Source: Bacteroidales bacterium
Lineage (GTDB): Bacteria; Bacteroidota; Bacteroidia; Bacteroidales; FEN-979
Length of the DNA: 28,052 nucleotides
Direction of reading: 5' to 3'
Assembly (NCBI GenBank): GCA_023231005.1
Contig: JALNWG010000029.1
Location: forward strand, 1-28,052
Part shown: positions 7,941 to 16,262 of the stretch, piece after piece
How the letters are laid out: each line of letters opens with the position of its first letter
Position numbering within the stretch: position 1 is the stretch's first letter
Position numbers and translations under genes: made by a program
Notes under the pieces: model-generated
The model's input: the letters and a program-made list of their open reading frames with translations, nothing else
What the model was told of the DNA's origin: nothing
Database searches by the model: none

Positions 7941-9030
7941 ATGATCACACCAGACCAACTAAAAAACATACAAACAAGGCTCGATGCCTTGAGGAGGTTT
8001 CTTTGACATCGCTCAAAAATTATCTCAGATAGAAGAAGAAGAAAAACTCACCCAGGAAGACGGGTTCTGGAACAATCCAAAAGCAGCTGAACAACTTTTA
8101 AGATCCATCCGCGACAAAAAATTATGGACCGATGCCTATCAGGCTGCCGTTTCCGCTTATGACGACCTTGTGATCTTCTGGGATTTTTATATCAAAGGCG
8201 AAGGCACGGAAGAAGATCTGGAGAAACAATATTCCGACACCTTACATCGCATTGAAGATCTGGAATTCCGGAATATGTTGAGCGGGGAAGAAGATAAACT
8301 GGGCGTAATTGTCCAGATCAACTCTGGTGCCGGAGGTACCGAAAGCCAGGACTGGGCTCAGATGCTGATGCGAATGTATCTGCGTTACGGAGAACGAAGC
8401 AAGTTCAAAATCCAGGAAATCGACCTTCAGGAAGGGGATGTGGCCGGAATAAAATCGGTGACCCTTGAATTTGAAGGCGATTATGCGTATGGTTATCTTA
8501 AAGGTGAAAATGGCGTTCACCGACTCGTAAGGCTCTCCCCTTTCGATGCCAACCATAAACGGCATACCTCTTTTGCTTCCGTATATGCCTATCCCATTAT
8601 CAACGACGATATCCTGATCGAAATCAACCCGGCCGATATCAGTTGGGATACTTTCCGAAGCAGTGGCCCCGGCGGACAAAATGTTAACAAAGTTGAAACG
8701 GCGGTGCGGTTGAAACACGAACCTACCGGAATTGTCATCGAATGTCAGGAAACCCGCTCCCAGGGTCAAAACCGGGAGAAAGCTTTAAAGCTGCTTAAAT
8801 CACAGCTTTATGAGATCGAGTTGAGAAAACAACGTGAGAAAATCGCTGTAATTGAAAGTGGAAAGAAAAAAATCGAATGGGGTAGCCAGATCCGAAGTTA
8901 TGTACTGCATCCCTATAAAATGATCAAAGATTTGCGTACCGGCTATGAAACCTCCGATACCCAGTCGGTTCTGGATGGTGACCTCACCGGGTTTATCAAA
9001 GCATATCTTATGGAATATGGGAATGCGTAA
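7941..9030 (+). CDS. prfB: Peptide chain release factor 2, programmed +1 frameshift
   Basis: RF2 recognises UAA and UGA stop codons and triggers peptide release. Translation starts at ATG 7941 and meets an in-frame TGA at codon 22 (8004-8006). A +1 shift at CTT-T continues in the frame ending at 9030, giving 362 residues. SPF at 199-201 is the RF2 stop-codon recognition tripeptide, and GGQ at 244-246 (SSGPGGQNVNKVET) is the catalytic motif. SGAGGTESQDWA is also characteristic. A conventional gene call would begin near 8170 and miss the N-terminus. The gene directly follows recX. Confidence 0.95.
7991..8007 (+). promoter_or_regulatory. prfB: prfB programmed +1 ribosomal frameshift site
   Basis: The sequence AGGAGGTTTCTTTGAC has an anti-SD-pairing AGGAGG three bases upstream of CTT, followed by TGA and then C. 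This is the arrangement of the classic prfB autoregulatory site: when RF2 is scarce, the ribosome pauses at the poorly read UGA-C and slips +1 on CUU. Confidence 0.95.
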
Positions 9031-9068
9031 AAGAGTGAAGAGTGAATAATTAAGAGAAAATTATTTTC

Positions 9069-9416
9069 GTGCTACGCATCTATCATAACCCTCAATGCAA
9101 AAAGTCACGTGCCGGACTAAAATACCTGCAGGATTCGGGAGTTGCTTTCGAAGTGGTGGAATATCTAAAAAATCCCTTGAAAGAAAAAGAGCTGGAAAAG
9201 CTGTTGGTAAAACTCAATAAAAAGCCGGCTGAGGTGATCCGGATTCAGGAAGATTATTATAAACAAAACCTCAAAGGGAAAAACTTTGAAGATCATGAAT
9301 GGATCAAAATCATCATTCAAAATCCAAAATTGCTTCAACGGCCTATAGTTGAAAAAGAGTATAAGGCCGTGATCGGCGATCTGGTTGAAAACATTGACTC
9401 TTTACTGAATAAATGA
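9069..9416 (+). CDS. ArsC/Spx-family (arsenate reductase-like) protein
   Basis: 115 residues with a GTG start at 9069, placed so that the family N-terminus (RIYHNPQCKKSR) is complete. C10 aligns with the catalytic cysteine of glutaredoxin-dependent ArsC. The arginines in VIRIQEDYYK and LLQRPIVE match the arsenate-contacting arginines of the family. The length and the ILQNPKLLQRP-like block also fit. Members include true arsenate reductases and YffB-like proteins of unclear substrate. No ars operon genes are nearby, so arsenate reduction is not established. It lies 38 bases after prfB, probably in the same transcript. Confidence 0.85.
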   Translation: MLRIYHNPQCKKSRAGLKYLQDSGVAFEVVEYLKNPLKEKELEKLLVKLNKKPAEVIRIQEDYYKQNLKGKNFEDHEWIKIIIQNPKLLQRPIVEKEYKAVIGDLVENIDSLLNK

Positions 9417-9443
9417 ACAGAAACATCATCAAATAAACGCATC

Positions 9444-10841
9444 ATGGAAACACGCATCGAAAAAGACACCATGGGACCTATTGAGGTCCCGGTTGACAAA
9501 TACTGGGGCGCTCAAACGCAACGGTCATTAACGAACTTTAAAATTGGAGAACCCGGTTCGATGCCTAATGAGGTGATCCGGGCCATGGCCATCCTTAAAA
9601 AAGCGGCGGCATTGGTTAATCACGACCTGGGGGTTCTGAGCGCTGAAAAGGCCGACTTGATTGTGAAAGCTATTGATGAAATACTGGAAGGAAAACTGGA
9701 TGATCAGTTCCCGTTGGTGATCTGGCAAACCGGTTCCGGTACACAAACCAACATGAACCTCAATGAGGTAATCGCCAACCGGGCCCATGTAATCGGTGGC
9801 GGCTCGTTGGAAACCGAAGGAAAAAGGTTAATCCATCCCAACGATGACGTAAACAAATCGCAATCTTCCAACGATACCTTCCCGGCTGCTATGAGCATCG
9901 CCGGATATACTATGGTTGTCGAAAAAACCATTCCCGGTGTGGAAACTTTAAAAAACACCCTGTCAAAAAAAGTAGAAGAATTCAAGGAAATCGTTAAGAC
10001 CGGTCGCACCCATCTGATGGATGCCACACCACTTACCTTGGGACAGGAGTTTTCGGGGTATGTTTCGCAACTTGACCACGGATTGAAAGCCGTAAAAAAC
10101 ACCCTGCCGCATCTTTCGGAATTGGCATTGGGCGGAACCGCTGTTGGTACCGGCTTAAATGCCCCGAAAAATTACGATGTGCTGGTTGCAAAAAAAATCG
10201 CCGGACTTACAGGTTATCCTTTCATCACGGCCCCGAATAAATTTGAATCGTTATCAGCCCACGATGCCATGGTTGAGACATCTGGAGCCTTAAAAACTCT
10301 CGCTGCCAGCCTGATGCACATTGCCTCCAACATCCGGTTATCCGCCTCCGGCCCCCGTTGCAGCATTGGCGAGATCCTTCTGCCCGAAAACGAACCAGGT
10401 TCCAGCATCATGCCCGGAAAAGTCAACCCAACCCAATGTGAAGCCATGACCATGGTATGTTGCCAGGTAATGGGTAACGATGTGGCCATCAACATTGGCG
10501 GGATGAATGGTCATTTTCAATTGAATGTTTTCAAACCTGTAATGATATCCAATCTTTTGCAATCAGCCCGTTTGTTGGGAGATGCCTGCGTCTCCTTTAG
10601 CAAAAATTGCGCCAAAGGAATCGAACCCAACCTGGCTACCATCAACAAAAACCTGGAAAACAGCCTGATGTTGGTCACCGCGCTAAGCCCCAAAATCGGA
10701 TACGACAATGCCGCCAAAATCGCCAAGAAAGCCCACAAAGAGCATAAAACCTTGCGTGAAACAGCCCTTGAATCCGGTTTGCTTACCGACGATGAATTCA
10801 CTCAACTGGTCGATCCCAAAAAAATGATCGGGCCAAAATAA
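9444..10841 (+). CDS. fumC: Fumarate hydratase class II
   Basis: 465 residues, the normal size for class II fumarase, which reversibly hydrates fumarate to malate in the TCA cycle without an iron-sulfur cluster. Recognisable blocks are YWGAQTQRSL near residue 20, SGTQTNMN near 97, KSQSSNDTFPA near 138, GRTHLMDATP near 190, and the fumarase/aspartase signature GSSIMPGKVNP near 318-328 on the catalytic flexible loop. The start METRIEKDTMG is the usual family N-terminus. It is 27 bases downstream of the ArsC-like gene and is the last gene of the rightward run. Confidence 0.97.
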   Translation: METRIEKDTMGPIEVPVDKYWGAQTQRSLTNFKIGEPGSMPNEVIRAMAILKKAAALVNHDLGVLSAEKADLIVKAIDEILEGKLDDQFPLVIWQTGSGTQTNMNLNEVIANRAHVIGGGSLETEGKRLIHPNDDVNKSQSSNDTFPAAMSIAGYTMVVEKTIPGVETLKNTLSKKVEEFKEIVKTGRTHLMDATPLTLGQEFSGYVSQLDHGLKAVKNTLPHLSELALGGTAVGTGLNAPKNYDVLVAKKIAGLTGYPFITAPNKFESLSAHDAMVETSGALKTLAASLMHIASNIRLSASGPRCSIGEILLPENEPGSSIMPGKVNPTQCEAMTMVCCQVMGNDVAINIGGMNGHFQLNVFKPVMISNLLQSARLLGDACVSFSKNCAKGIEPNLATINKNLENSLMLVTALSPKIGYDNAAKIAKKAHKEHKTLRETALESGLLTDDEFTQLVDPKKMIGPK

Positions 10842-10877
10842 TGGAATAACTCCTCCCCTCTCAGTTCTTAATCAGGG

Positions 10878-10987
10878 CTATTTGATTATTTTCCAGGTCT
10901 CAACCCGTTTGCCGGTTGTGACATGTTCAATAAAGTTCCGCAAGCAAAGGCACTGATATCAATACGTGTAATGGACATCCCTTTGTT
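10878..10987 (-). pseudogene. Frameshifted remnant of a T9SS type A sorting domain
   Basis: Read on the minus strand, directly after the TAG of the GT39 gene and in the same frame, the bases encode NKGMSITRIDISAFACGT. After a shift of one base they encode FIEHVTTGKRVETWKIIK and then a stop at 10878-10880. Together these form the second half of a type A sorting domain (..IDIS.f..G.Y.i....g..v...KiiK). There is no cargo, and GT39 transferases are inner-membrane proteins that should not carry such a domain. I read it as a decayed fragment of a former neighbour. Confidence 0.6.
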
Positions 10988-12763
10988 CTACGGCTCCACT
11001 TTGTTGGTATCCATTTTAACTTCAAGATCTTTCGACTGTTCCAACATTTTCAGGGCTTCGACATGGATCAGATCTTCGAGTGGAATGTTTTCTTCCACCG
11101 ATTTTTTTTCCAAGATGTCGAGATATTGCCGGTCGCTGCGAATCTGATTCAGGAAAAAGGCCAGGGTATCGGCAGTTGTGGCTTTGATGGATTTTGCAGG
11201 TGTTTTATGTGCTTCAGGAACAAAGATCATATCCTGCTTCAGATCAATTAAACGGAATACAAAGACTTTACGGACCGTATCCTGGTTCCTCAGAATGAAA
11301 ATGGTGTCGGACGGAAGGATCATCTCAAACAATTTTCCATATTGGGCTACCGGATCTTCATAATCGTCGCTGAAGGCAAGATAATAAGCATCACTTCCCT
11401 TTTTCAGGTTTCCGCGCTCCTTATTGATCCAGAAATATTTGTGGATCCTTTCTAACGGCCCGAGGGCATAAACCACCTTATTGATTTTCCGGGCCAGATA
11501 ATAATCAAGATTGGCCGCCGGGAACCACCGGAATGTCACAATCGGCGATCCTTTATCAATGAGATAATTGGATTCATCCCACTTTGCCTGGGCAGCGAAT
11601 TTGGTTCCCAGTTGCTCCCACCCATATAAATCAAGTGAAATATCATCAACCTTCCATTTTTTAAACGGCAAAAAACCGCGATTGATCTGAATAGTTCCCA
11701 ATACAGCGACTGAACTAAGCAATAACAACGACACCAGGATGGGCCAAGGTACCAACTTTCTTTTTACTTCTACATTCAAAGGTCCCGATAAATAGGCTGC
11801 CGCTATCAAGATCAACCCCAGATAAGCCGGACCGGTCCAGTGTGGCAAGGTACTCCGGAACAAAGAAAATCCAAGGAAAATCAACAACAGGGGTAAACTG
11901 ATCCACAAAATCAAGCGGGTATACGATTTTTCCAGAAAAGATCGTCTTCTCATCAGGGCAACCAAGGCGATGACAATGATTACGACATTAACCGGATTGT
12001 TGTAAAAAAACTGCCCGATGACTTCCGTAAAAAAATATTGTGGCTGAATCCCTGATTCGGTAATGCCAATCCGGTTTTCATGAAAGGTGAAACTGATAAA
12101 CTGATTCTCGATGTTCCAGAAAATGACCGGGAGAAACAGCAAAGCCAATACCAAAAAGGCACCATACAGCTCTTTTGCTCTAAACCATTTCCGGTTATAG
12201 AGTAAAACGTACATGAAAGCGCCGGTTACCAGAAAAACAGAGTGATATTTTGATAATAAAGCCAATCCGGCAGTAACACCAGCCATAAAAAGCGCATTTC
12301 TTGAAACAGAAGTAAGATCCGTATCCGTTAGCGATTTCAGAAGCAGATATAGCGTTAGTAACCAGAAAAAAACTTGGGGGGAATCGGGTAAAATAAAAGT
12401 ACCCGACAAAATGAACCCATAAAAAGAACCTGTAAACAAAAGGGCAGCATATAACCCAGTAAGGGAATTTTTGATCAACCGGCCAATCAGGAACATAAAC
12501 CAAGTGCTGAAGGTACCAAGGACCACAGCAGCAAGCCTGAGGAAAAATTCGCTGTCAAAAGTCAGGTTAAAGGTAAAAAGCTGGATCACAAAACCAACCA
12601 TCGGCGGATGATCAAAATGGCTGAGAGCCGGAAATTTCGCATACGTCCAGTAATAAACTTCATCATTGCCCAACTCGATAGACCCGGCAATTAACCCACG
12701 TGCCACTGCGGACAATACCAACAGAACTATCAGGGCAATATTTATTTTACGGTTTGAAGGCAA
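10988..12763 (-). CDS. GT39/ArnT-like membrane glycosyltransferase (PMT_2 superfamily)
   Basis: 591 residues. Residues ~8-360 hold about ten membrane helices, followed by a soluble C-terminal region. The first periplasmic loop has ELGNDEVYYWTYA followed by SHFDHPPMVGF. This D-E-x-Y-Y plus HPP pattern is typical of GT39/ArnT-type enzymes that transfer a sugar from a polyprenyl-phosphate donor to a lipid or protein outside the inner membrane. The exact donor and acceptor cannot be told. The gene starts 35 bases after the PHP-domain gene and is probably cotranscribed with it. The last residues (KVEP) are followed directly, in frame after the stop, by a sorting-domain remnant. Confidence 0.85.
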   Translation of the reverse strand: MPSNRKINIALIVLLVLSAVARGLIAGSIELGNDEVYYWTYAKFPALSHFDHPPMVGFVIQLFTFNLTFDSEFFLRLAAVVLGTFSTWFMFLIGRLIKNSLTGLYAALLFTGSFYGFILSGTFILPDSPQVFFWLLTLYLLLKSLTDTDLTSVSRNALFMAGVTAGLALLSKYHSVFLVTGAFMYVLLYNRKWFRAKELYGAFLVLALLFLPVIFWNIENQFISFTFHENRIGITESGIQPQYFFTEVIGQFFYNNPVNVVIIVIALVALMRRRSFLEKSYTRLILWISLPLLLIFLGFSLFRSTLPHWTGPAYLGLILIAAAYLSGPLNVEVKRKLVPWPILVSLLLLSSVAVLGTIQINRGFLPFKKWKVDDISLDLYGWEQLGTKFAAQAKWDESNYLIDKGSPIVTFRWFPAANLDYYLARKINKVVYALGPLERIHKYFWINKERGNLKKGSDAYYLAFSDDYEDPVAQYGKLFEMILPSDTIFILRNQDTVRKVFVFRLIDLKQDMIFVPEAHKTPAKSIKATTADTLAFFLNQIRSDRQYLDILEKKSVEENIPLEDLIHVEALKMLEQSKDLEVKMDTNKVEP

Positions 12764-12798
12764 AATTGGAAATCATTTAATTTTAGAAATAATACGTG

Positions 12799-14025
12799 TC
12801 ATCTGTCACCCTCCTTCTTCCTGCTCCTTCTTACATAGAAGCCCGCAACCACCAGCCCTATCACCGATCCGATCCCTAAGACCCGCTGGATAAAGGTTCG
12901 GGGCCAGTTGATCTCTGCAAGCAATAAATTGGATGGTTTTTCTCCGGAGTACCGGAACACGGGATTGAGGTAAAAAACAGTGCCAGGACCGACTGCCGGA
13001 TGTTTAAAGTACTTTAAAAAAACGATCTCTGTCCGGATATAGGTATCATCAGGTTGAAATTTATACCACGCCTGGTTGGCCAATCGTACGATTTTCCGGG
13101 GCATCCCGTTTTGCCCGATAAAAGTAATTTTCAATGGCTTGCCGGTAACAGAAACGCAAAGGGTATCTCCCTTCAGCGTAACGGAATTCAGGATCGGAAT
13201 TGACTTTGCTAATTGCTCTTTTTGTTTAAATGTTTCATGATTGCTCATGAAAATCTCTGCGCCAAAAGATTTTCCTGATTTCAGGGCACGGACCAATTGG
13301 GCACCCTTGTTTTCCGGAGAATTTATATAGGTGCATATCCGTTGGATTTGATATGGATCGGAAATGTCATGAGCATCATCGTCGGCTAACAGAAAAACAG
13401 GCCTGCCGGCGGATAAAGCTGCATCCCATTGTGGAATTGAGCGCCAGTTCTGATCCAGCGCCTCCACCAGGTCATAATTGGTAAGGTAGGCCATATCTTT
13501 CAGGGAATAACCACCCTCCCAATCGGGATGAGCTATGGCAACAATCTCGTTGTCGGGACGTAGCCGGTTCAGAATATGTTGCTTGTGATTTAAATTCTGC
13601 ACCAAAGAATAATCAAGCCAAAGTACCTTATGCGCACCAACCAGGATCTGGTGTTTTTTCCGGATACCAAAACCATGTTCATACCCCGGCACATAAAAGG
13701 AAGAATCCTGGTAATGATTATCAATGGACTGATAATTGCTGATCTGAGGGGCATCATAACCCAGGGCTTTATAGGTATTGTAAAAAGCATCATGGGTATT
13801 GTGTCGCCCACTGGTTAATCCTCCCCAGGCTTTGGTATGAAAATGGAAATTGGCTTTTCGCCACTGGGTACTGTCCATCCCTTCATAGGGATTGTATAGC
13901 TTCTCACCCGAGAAAACGGTGGGTTGTGGAAAATCATAAACCGGGGCCAAAAAATAGATCACCAGTTCTATGACAAGCAAAGAAAGTAGCAGGTAGCCGA
14001 AAACTTTTAAAATTTTTCTTACCAT
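12799..14025 (-). CDS. Membrane-anchored PHP-domain putative metallophosphoesterase
   Basis: 408 residues from the ATG at 14025; an ATG at 14043 lies only ~16 bases from the promoter box and is less likely. Residues 8-28 form a membrane anchor and about 380-400 a second helix, so the domain between them is probably periplasmic. It carries PHP-type metal motifs: H61-F-H63, E116-H, H166-P-D (AIAHPD) and D217-A-H219-D. PHP proteins are usually Mn- or Zn-dependent phosphoesterases. The substrate is unknown. It lies between mntH and a GT39 transferase, suggesting an envelope role. Residues ~235-370 form an uncharacterised beta-rich part. Confidence 0.75.
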   Translation of the reverse strand: MVRKILKVFGYLLLSLLVIELVIYFLAPVYDFPQPTVFSGEKLYNPYEGMDSTQWRKANFHFHTKAWGGLTSGRHNTHDAFYNTYKALGYDAPQISNYQSIDNHYQDSSFYVPGYEHGFGIRKKHQILVGAHKVLWLDYSLVQNLNHKQHILNRLRPDNEIVAIAHPDWEGGYSLKDMAYLTNYDLVEALDQNWRSIPQWDAALSAGRPVFLLADDDAHDISDPYQIQRICTYINSPENKGAQLVRALKSGKSFGAEIFMSNHETFKQKEQLAKSIPILNSVTLKGDTLCVSVTGKPLKITFIGQNGMPRKIVRLANQAWYKFQPDDTYIRTEIVFLKYFKHPAVGPGTVFYLNPVFRYSGEKPSNLLLAEINWPRTFIQRVLGIGSVIGLVVAGFYVRRSRKKEGDR

Positions 14026-14058
14026 TTCATTTCCATGAAGCAATCACCCAATTATCTA

Positions 14059-14066
14059 CAAAGGTA
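14059..14066 (-). promoter_or_regulatory. Putative -7 box for the PHP-GT39 operon
   Basis: The minus strand reads TACCTTTG (TAnnTTTG), with TTG at 14091-14089 at a spacing of 22 bases, a good Bacteroidota promoter layout. The start at 14025 lies 33 bases downstream. The -33 part overlaps the 3' end of mntH. Confidence 0.5.
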
Positions 14067-14073
14067 CGGAATT

Positions 14074-15336
14074 TCAGAAAAGGGTGACCAATAACAAGAT
14101 ATTCAGGATAGCAACAATGAGTCCGACACCCAATAACATGATGGTTGTGGACCATTTATTCACATATTTTCCCATAACCTTTTTGGAGGAAGTGAGATAA
14201 ATTTGAAGGAAAATTGTAAAAGGCAATTGGATACTCAGAACCATTTGCGAAATAATCAATCCCTGATAAGGGTTCCGGATCAGGAAGATGATCAGTAAAG
14301 CAACCAGTAACGAAATTAATACTCCCGATCGTGAATGGCTGTCGTGGATATCATAAGGCTCATTAAACATGCCTGCGAAAATGCTGCCACCCGCCATGCC
14401 CGAGGTAATCGTAGAAGTCAATCCCGCACACAGAAGGGCAAGCGCAAAAACCACACCGGCATGGGCTCCCAGCAAAGGTTGTAAAATATCTTTGGTTTGC
14501 TGCAAGTCATTAACTGACAAATTATTTTTAAAAAATGTAGTAGCAGCCAACAGAATGATTGCACTATTGATGGCCCACCCAATGATCATAGAAAATAAGG
14601 TATCAAACAATTCATAATCCAGTTGGCGTTTGATCACTTTTTCATCTTCGAGATGCCATTGCCGGCTCTGAATGATCTCCGAATGAAGATAGAGGTTATG
14701 GGGCATCACCACAGCACCCAACACACTCATCACGATGACCATGGAACCTTCCGGAATTGTTGGTTTTACCCACCCGATTCCAGCCTGTACCCAGTCGATA
14801 TCCACCAGGGTAAGTTCATATAAGAAAGAAAGTCCGATCACCGAGACGAAAGCAACGATCATCTTTTCCAGTTTTTTATAGGAGTTCGTAAACAGCATGA
14901 TCAAGACAAAAATAAAAGCCAGGATAGCACCAGCAGGAATCGGGATATTCAACAGCATGTTAAGGGCTATTGCAGCTCCTAAAATCTCAGCCAGAGAAGT
15001 GGAAACCGAAGCCCCCATAGCCGAAATCAATATCGTTCGGGAAATCCAGGGCTTCGTATATTTGTTGGCAGCTTCGGAAAGACATAAACCCGTGGCTATT
15101 CCCAGATGGGCTACATTGTGTTGCAGGATGATCAGCAGGATAGTAGAAAGAGTGACCATCCAAAGCAGTTGATAACCAAACGCCGAACCGGCAGCAATAT
15201 CAGATGCCCAGTTGCCCGGATCAATAAAACCTACCGTTACCAGAAGCCCGGGCCCCAGATATTTCAGAATATCCAAAGCCCCCAACCGGGGTTTGTGATC
15301 CCGACGACGTAAATCTTTAATAAAATTGAAAATCAT
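14074..15336 (-). CDS. mntH: Nramp-family Mn(II)/Fe(II) transporter
   Basis: 420 residues with ~11 hydrophobic helices. TM1 carries D39-P-G-N42 (IDPGNWASDIAAGS) and TM6 carries A208-V-V-M211-P-H213. These are the canonical Nramp metal-binding residues (Asp, Asn, Ala carbonyl, Met), so a divalent transition metal rather than Mg or Al is the expected substrate. The protein imports Mn(II), and often Fe(II), with protons across the inner membrane. Its promoter region has a perfect 18-bp palindrome, a candidate metal-responsive operator. No mntR/dtxR gene is in the window. The downstream PHP protein belongs to a family that often uses Mn. Confidence 0.93.
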   Translation of the reverse strand: MIFNFIKDLRRRDHKPRLGALDILKYLGPGLLVTVGFIDPGNWASDIAAGSAFGYQLLWMVTLSTILLIILQHNVAHLGIATGLCLSEAANKYTKPWISRTILISAMGASVSTSLAEILGAAIALNMLLNIPIPAGAILAFIFVLIMLFTNSYKKLEKMIVAFVSVIGLSFLYELTLVDIDWVQAGIGWVKPTIPEGSMVIVMSVLGAVVMPHNLYLHSEIIQSRQWHLEDEKVIKRQLDYELFDTLFSMIIGWAINSAIILLAATTFFKNNLSVNDLQQTKDILQPLLGAHAGVVFALALLCAGLTSTITSGMAGGSIFAGMFNEPYDIHDSHSRSGVLISLLVALLIIFLIRNPYQGLIISQMVLSIQLPFTIFLQIYLTSSKKVMGKYVNKWSTTIMLLGVGLIVAILNILLLVTLF

Positions 15337-15364
15337 TCCTTCTGGGAAATTTTAAATGATGGGG

Positions 15365-15372
15365 CAAATTTA
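15365..15372 (-). promoter_or_regulatory. Putative mntH -7 box
   Basis: The minus strand reads TAAATTTG (TAnnTTTG), 28 bases upstream of the mntH start codon. The 18-bp palindrome at 15366-15383 covers seven of the eight bases of this element. Confidence 0.5.
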
Positions 15373-15383
15373 TTAATAAATTT
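15366..15383. promoter_or_regulatory. Perfect 18-bp palindrome in the mntH/barrel divergent promoter region
   Basis: AAATTTATTAATAAATTT is identical to its own reverse complement. It overlaps the putative mntH -7 box and ends 4 bases before the putative -7 box of the divergent barrel gene. The position fits an operator for a dimeric repressor such as an MntR/DtxR or Fur-family protein, but that is inference; A/T-only palindromes also arise by chance. Confidence 0.45.
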
Positions 15384-15387
15384 ATGA

Positions 15388-15395
15388 TACTTTTG
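15388..15395 (+). promoter_or_regulatory. Putative -7 box for the outer-membrane barrel gene
   Basis: TACTTTTG matches TAnnTTTG and lies 52 bases upstream of the ATG at 15448. No clear TTG is seen at the -33 distance. Confidence 0.45.
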
Positions 15396-15447
15396 GCCGA
15401 AATTTGAATTCAATATGATAAACCATTAATTTAATAATCATAAAATC

Positions 15448-16257
15448 ATGAAAAAACAAATTTTACTTCTTACAGCATTTTTTCTTATTGGGACTGCGTT
15501 TGCCCAGGAAAAACTTTACTTGTCTTTAGGCGTTGGCGGAGGATTCGGAACTGCTGCCAGCTATGATTTCTCAACCAATGGCGACAAAGCTCATCCCGTC
15601 GCCCTGGGAAAGGGGTTTGATGTTATGCTCCGGGGCGGATATTTTGTGAACGACTTTATGGCCGTTGAACTTGGTGTAGGTTACCGGAAAGGATTCAACA
15701 CGAAAATCAACCTTGATGTGTTTTCAAATAATGGATTAACTTTAGACGGTAACGGTACTTTGAAAATTTCCGGAAACATGCTTGAAATAGTTCCTGCCCT
15801 TGTCATTTCACCAAACCTTGGCTCCAAAACGATCCGTCCATATACCCGGCTTGGAGTTATTATCGGGGTAATGAACTCCATCAATACAAAAGACGATGAA
15901 ACGATACTGGGTCATACTATCAATTTTAATTTGAAATGTTCCGGTGGTGTTGCTGTCGGCGGATCTGCTGCCTTAGGAGCCGATTTCAACCTGGGGAAAA
16001 TGTTTTCCCTTTATGCTGAAATAATCTATGATGCACTCAGCTATGCCCCAACCAAAGGTAAATTCACGAAATTTGAAGCAGACGGAGTAGATATGCTCCC
16101 CGATATGAAAACCTGCGATAAAGAAGTCAAATTCGTTAAAGATCTAACCGGTTATACTCCCCAAGATGGTGAACCCAGCCAGGAACTGAAAAACAGTTAT
16201 CCCTTCAACAGCCTGGGCCTCAATATCGGGGTAAAAATTAAGCTCGGAAACAAATAA
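15448..16257 (+). CDS. Outer-membrane beta-barrel protein (OmpA/OmpX-like porin fold)
   Basis: 269 residues. MKKQILLLTAFFLIGTAFAQ is a signal peptide. The rest is an alternating aromatic/glycine-rich pattern of transmembrane beta strands (LYLSLGVGGGFGTA, DVMLRGGYFVNDFMAVELGVG, SLGLNIGVKIKLGN at the end), typical of the small Bacteroidota outer-membrane barrel families. It ends with a hydrophobic strand but a lysine rather than phenylalanine near the C-terminus. Residues ~205-245 (DMLPDMKTCDKEVKFVKD) may be an extracellular loop. The function is unknown. It is transcribed divergently from mntH across a palindrome, so shared metal control is possible. It converges on aqpZ with 5 bases between the stops. 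Confidence 0.8.
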   Translation: MKKQILLLTAFFLIGTAFAQEKLYLSLGVGGGFGTAASYDFSTNGDKAHPVALGKGFDVMLRGGYFVNDFMAVELGVGYRKGFNTKINLDVFSNNGLTLDGNGTLKISGNMLEIVPALVISPNLGSKTIRPYTRLGVIIGVMNSINTKDDETILGHTINFNLKCSGGVAVGGSAALGADFNLGKMFSLYAEIIYDALSYAPTKGKFTKFEADGVDMLPDMKTCDKEVKFVKDLTGYTPQDGEPSQELKNSYPFNSLGLNIGVKIKLGNK

Positions 16258-16262
16258 CGGAA

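Noticed and set aside
7941..8006. prfB as a pseudogene because of the TGA at codon 22
   Set aside because: The stop lies in a canonical AGGAGG-N3-CTT-TGA-C programmed frameshift site and the downstream frame is intact.
8242..8769. 175-codon open frame on the minus strand inside prfB
   Set aside because: Fully contained in a well-supported RF2 gene; no recognisable domain or own promoter. Shadow frame.
9062..9069. TATTTTCG as a promoter box for the ArsC-like gene
   Set aside because: It ends on the first base of the GTG start codon, so it cannot drive that gene with its start intact; the gene is more likely cotranscribed with prfB.
9069..9416. Arsenic resistance operon
   Set aside because: Only an ArsC-family protein is present; no arsR, arsB/acr3 or arsenite ATPase in the window.
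10842..10877. Terminator after fumC
   Set aside because: No stem-loop followed by a T run could be found in the short gap before the sorting-domain remnant.
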